Program-made: the position numbers and the translations under genes | Notes under the pieces: model-generated | Database searches by the model: none | Seen by the model: the letters and a program-made list of their open reading frames with translations, nothing else | What the model was told of the DNA's origin: nothing | Shown: positions 3,686 through 5,188 of the stretch, one piece after another | How positions within the stretch are numbered: the first letter of the stretch is position 1 | How the letters are laid out: each line of letters starts with the position of its first letter | NCBI GenBank assembly: GCA_013298375.1 | Contig: JAAFHM010000367.1 | Location: 1 to 5,188, forward strand | Length of the DNA stretch: 5,188 bases | From: Ignavibacteria bacterium | Lineage (GTDB): Bacteria > Bacteroidota > Ignavibacteria > Kapaibacteriales > UBA4661 | Reading direction: 5' to 3'

Positions 3686-5188
3686 CTACGTCGCAGAAAT
3701 GAGGTATTTCCTGACTTCGGAGCTGGTTGCGAGCGTGAGTGCTTCGGAGGATATCGTGCGGGTATTGGCGTAATTCACCTTGCGAATACGCTTTTTCATT
3801 TCGAGAAGACTGGTGTGTGCTACGCTAAGTTCGCTAATACCCATGCCGATAAGCAGTTCCGTTGCCGCCGCATGGCTGGCAAATTCACCGCAGACCGCAA
3901 CAGGAATATTACTGTTGTGCGCAGCTTCAATCGTCATATTAAGCAGACGCAAAATAGCGGGATGGAAGGTATCGTAAATTGGCATAATCCCAGCATTCAT
4001 GCGGTCGGCAGCGAGCGTGTATTGGGTTAAATCGTTTGTGCCGATGCTGAAAAAATCTGCCAAGGCGCTGAGTTCACGCGAAATAAGCGCTGCGGCGGGT
4101 GTTTCAATCATCGCGCCGATAGGAGTGTTCTCGTCAAACTCCTCGCCGTCTGCACGGAGCGCGGCTTTGCAGCCTTCAATCAGGCTGAGTGCCTTTTGAA
4201 ATTCCTGTACCGTTGTAATCATCGGAAGCATAATGCGCACGTTGCGATGGCGCGAAGCACGAAGCATGGCGCGAATTTGCGCCGTAAAAAGCGCACGGTT
4301 TTTGAGTAAAAATCGGAGACCACGCAATCCCAATGCGGGGTTTGGCTCGTGCGGAATAAGCCCAAACGATTTATCACTGCCAATGTCAAATGCCCGCAAC
4401 GTGATAGCAAGCGGGTAAGCGCGTTCGGCAAGGTCTTTGTAGAACTGCGTTTGTTCGTCTTCGCTGGGAACAATCTGGCGTTCCAGTAGTTGTAATTCCG
4501 TGCGAATAAGCCCAATGCCTTCTGCGCCCGAAGCCCGCGCCAGTTCGATTTCCTCCGGCGTGTCGGCATTGGCAAAAAGGTGAACTTTGCGTCCATCTAG
4601 TGTTTGTGCGGGAAGCGAGGCATATTTGCCAAGTTTGCGTGTTTTATGCTCTAATTCCTGTTGCCTACGCTCATAGCGTTCCAGCGTTTCGGGCTGGGGA
4701 TGCGTGATGATGATGCCCGCAAAGCCGTCAATAATCAGCGTTGTTCCCGTGTGAATGCGCTTGCAAACATTAGCCAACCCCACCACCGACGGCAATCCCA
4801 TAGACCGCGCCAAAATAGCAGCGTGAGAGGTAATGCCGCTTGATTCCGTCGCAAACGCTGCCATACCGCTTTTGCGAAAGAGCATCACCTCCGACGGCGT
4901 GAGCGATTCGCTAATCACAACGCTACCTTCCCCAATTTCCGGCACAACGATATTACGATTCGCAAGAAAATTCAAAAGGCGCTGTTTGACGTGTTCCAAA
5001 TCGGTAGCTCGTTCCCGCAAATAGGCATCGCTTGTGTGGCGCATGATAGCTTGCTGGCTGTCGAAAACATCCTGCACGGCGTGGTCGGCGGTAAATTGTT
5101 TGTGGATATAGTCCGTGACCATCGCATCAACACTGGGGTCGTTGAGCATAAAAAGTTGCGCCTCAAGAATTGGCGCGGCAACGGGGGC
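3686..5188 (-). CDS. ptsI: PTS enzyme I, PEP-protein phosphotransferase (N-terminus beyond window)
   Basis: 500 residues are visible. The frame continues through the right edge (APVAAPILEAQLFMLNDP, a typical EI helix), so the ATG at 5147-5149 is internal and roughly 75 residues are missing relative to the ~575-residue family. Enzyme I takes phosphate from phosphoenolpyruvate and passes it to HPr in the cytoplasm. In fragment numbering, the phosphohistidine domain holds GITSHAAILARSMGLPSVVG with active-site H122 (codon 4823-4825). The C-terminal PEP-binding barrel shows GIGLIRTE (R229), FDIGSDK (267-273, usually DIGGDK), NPALGLRGLR, GAMIETPAAAL (E362), FFSIGTNDLTQYTLAADR (N385, D386, R396) and AVCGE with the catalytic Cys433. 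All key residues are present, so it should be active. ptsH is often immediately upstream, which would lie off the right edge. No transporter subunits are visible, so a role in sugar uptake or only in regulation cannot be told. Confidence 0.95.
   Translation of the reverse strand, partial: APVAAPILEAQLFMLNDPSVDAMVTDYIHKQFTADHAVQDVFDSQQAIMRHTSDAYLRERATDLEHVKQRLLNFLANRNIVVPEIGEGSVVISESLTPSEVMLFRKSGMAAFATESSGITSHAAILARSMGLPSVVGLANVCKRIHTGTTLIIDGFAGIIITHPQPETLERYERRQQELEHKTRKLGKYASLPAQTLDGRKVHLFANADTPEEIELARASGAEGIGLIRTELQLLERQIVPSEDEQTQFYKDLAERAYPLAITLRAFDIGSDKSFGLIPHEPNPALGLRGLRFLLKNRALFTAQIRAMLRASRHRNVRIMLPMITTVQEFQKALSLIEGCKAALRADGEEFDENTPIGAMIETPAAALISRELSALADFFSIGTNDLTQYTLAADRMNAGIMPIYDTFHPAILRLLNMTIEAAHNSNIPVAVCGEFASHAAATELLIGMGISELSVAHTSLLEMKKRIRKVNYANTRTISSEALTLATSSEVRKYLISAT

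Noticed and set aside
1..5188. Defence system, CRISPR, transposon or prophage
   Set aside because: No matching protein motifs, spaced repeats, terminal inverted repeats with a transposase, or tRNA attachment site are visible; the genes are housekeeping or envelope types.

Overview
The window reads as an ordinary chromosomal stretch of a Gram-negative bacterium. The envelope signal is an exported RlpA-type peptidoglycan enzyme. Base composition looks close to 50 % GC by eye (not counted). Shine-Dalgarno sequences are weak or absent in front of the minus-strand genes with visible starts. Together with the style of the PTS enzyme I, this is compatible with a Bacteroidota/Chlorobiota-type organism, but the assignment is a low-confidence inference. 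No tRNA, rRNA, CRISPR array, transposase or phage gene is visible.

Layout, left to right. (1) 1-1560, minus strand: the 520-codon N-terminal part of a gene that runs off the left edge. It encodes a two-helix membrane anchor, a long disordered linker and the beginning of a GAF-like domain. (2) 1602-2138, minus: a 178-residue cupin of the dTDP-4-dehydrorhamnose 3,5-epimerase-like family, 41 bp upstream of gene 1 and possibly cotranscribed with it. (3) 2139-2476: a divergent regulatory region of about 340 bp. It holds an 18-bp near-palindrome, a consensus DnaA box beside a candidate sigma70-like promoter, a 20-bp-spaced direct repeat, a small hairpin and TTTGTCA repeats. (4) 2477-3385, plus: rlpA, septal-ring lytic transglycosylase family, followed by a clear rho-independent terminator. 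(5) 3462-3685: convergent spacer with no convincing gene. (6) 3686-5188, minus: ptsI (PEP-protein phosphotransferase, enzyme I), lacking only its N-terminus at the right edge.

The most unusual region is the linker of the first gene. A short acidic motif, [KR][KR]LVFDD[FS], recurs about every 50 residues with different synonymous codons, which suggests a selected docking or assembly motif. The same linker carries three DNA-level oddities, all in frame: seven tandem heptanucleotides, a ~100-bp paired-hairpin interspersed-type element, and an A10 tract. A one-base slip in the A10 tract would cut off the GAF domain almost at once, so the gene is a candidate for ON/OFF or two-form expression.

The genes do not form one obvious pathway. 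Sugar-nucleotide modification, peptidoglycan remodelling and PTS phosphorelay are each plausible housekeeping or envelope functions. Only genes 1 and 2 look like a possible operon.
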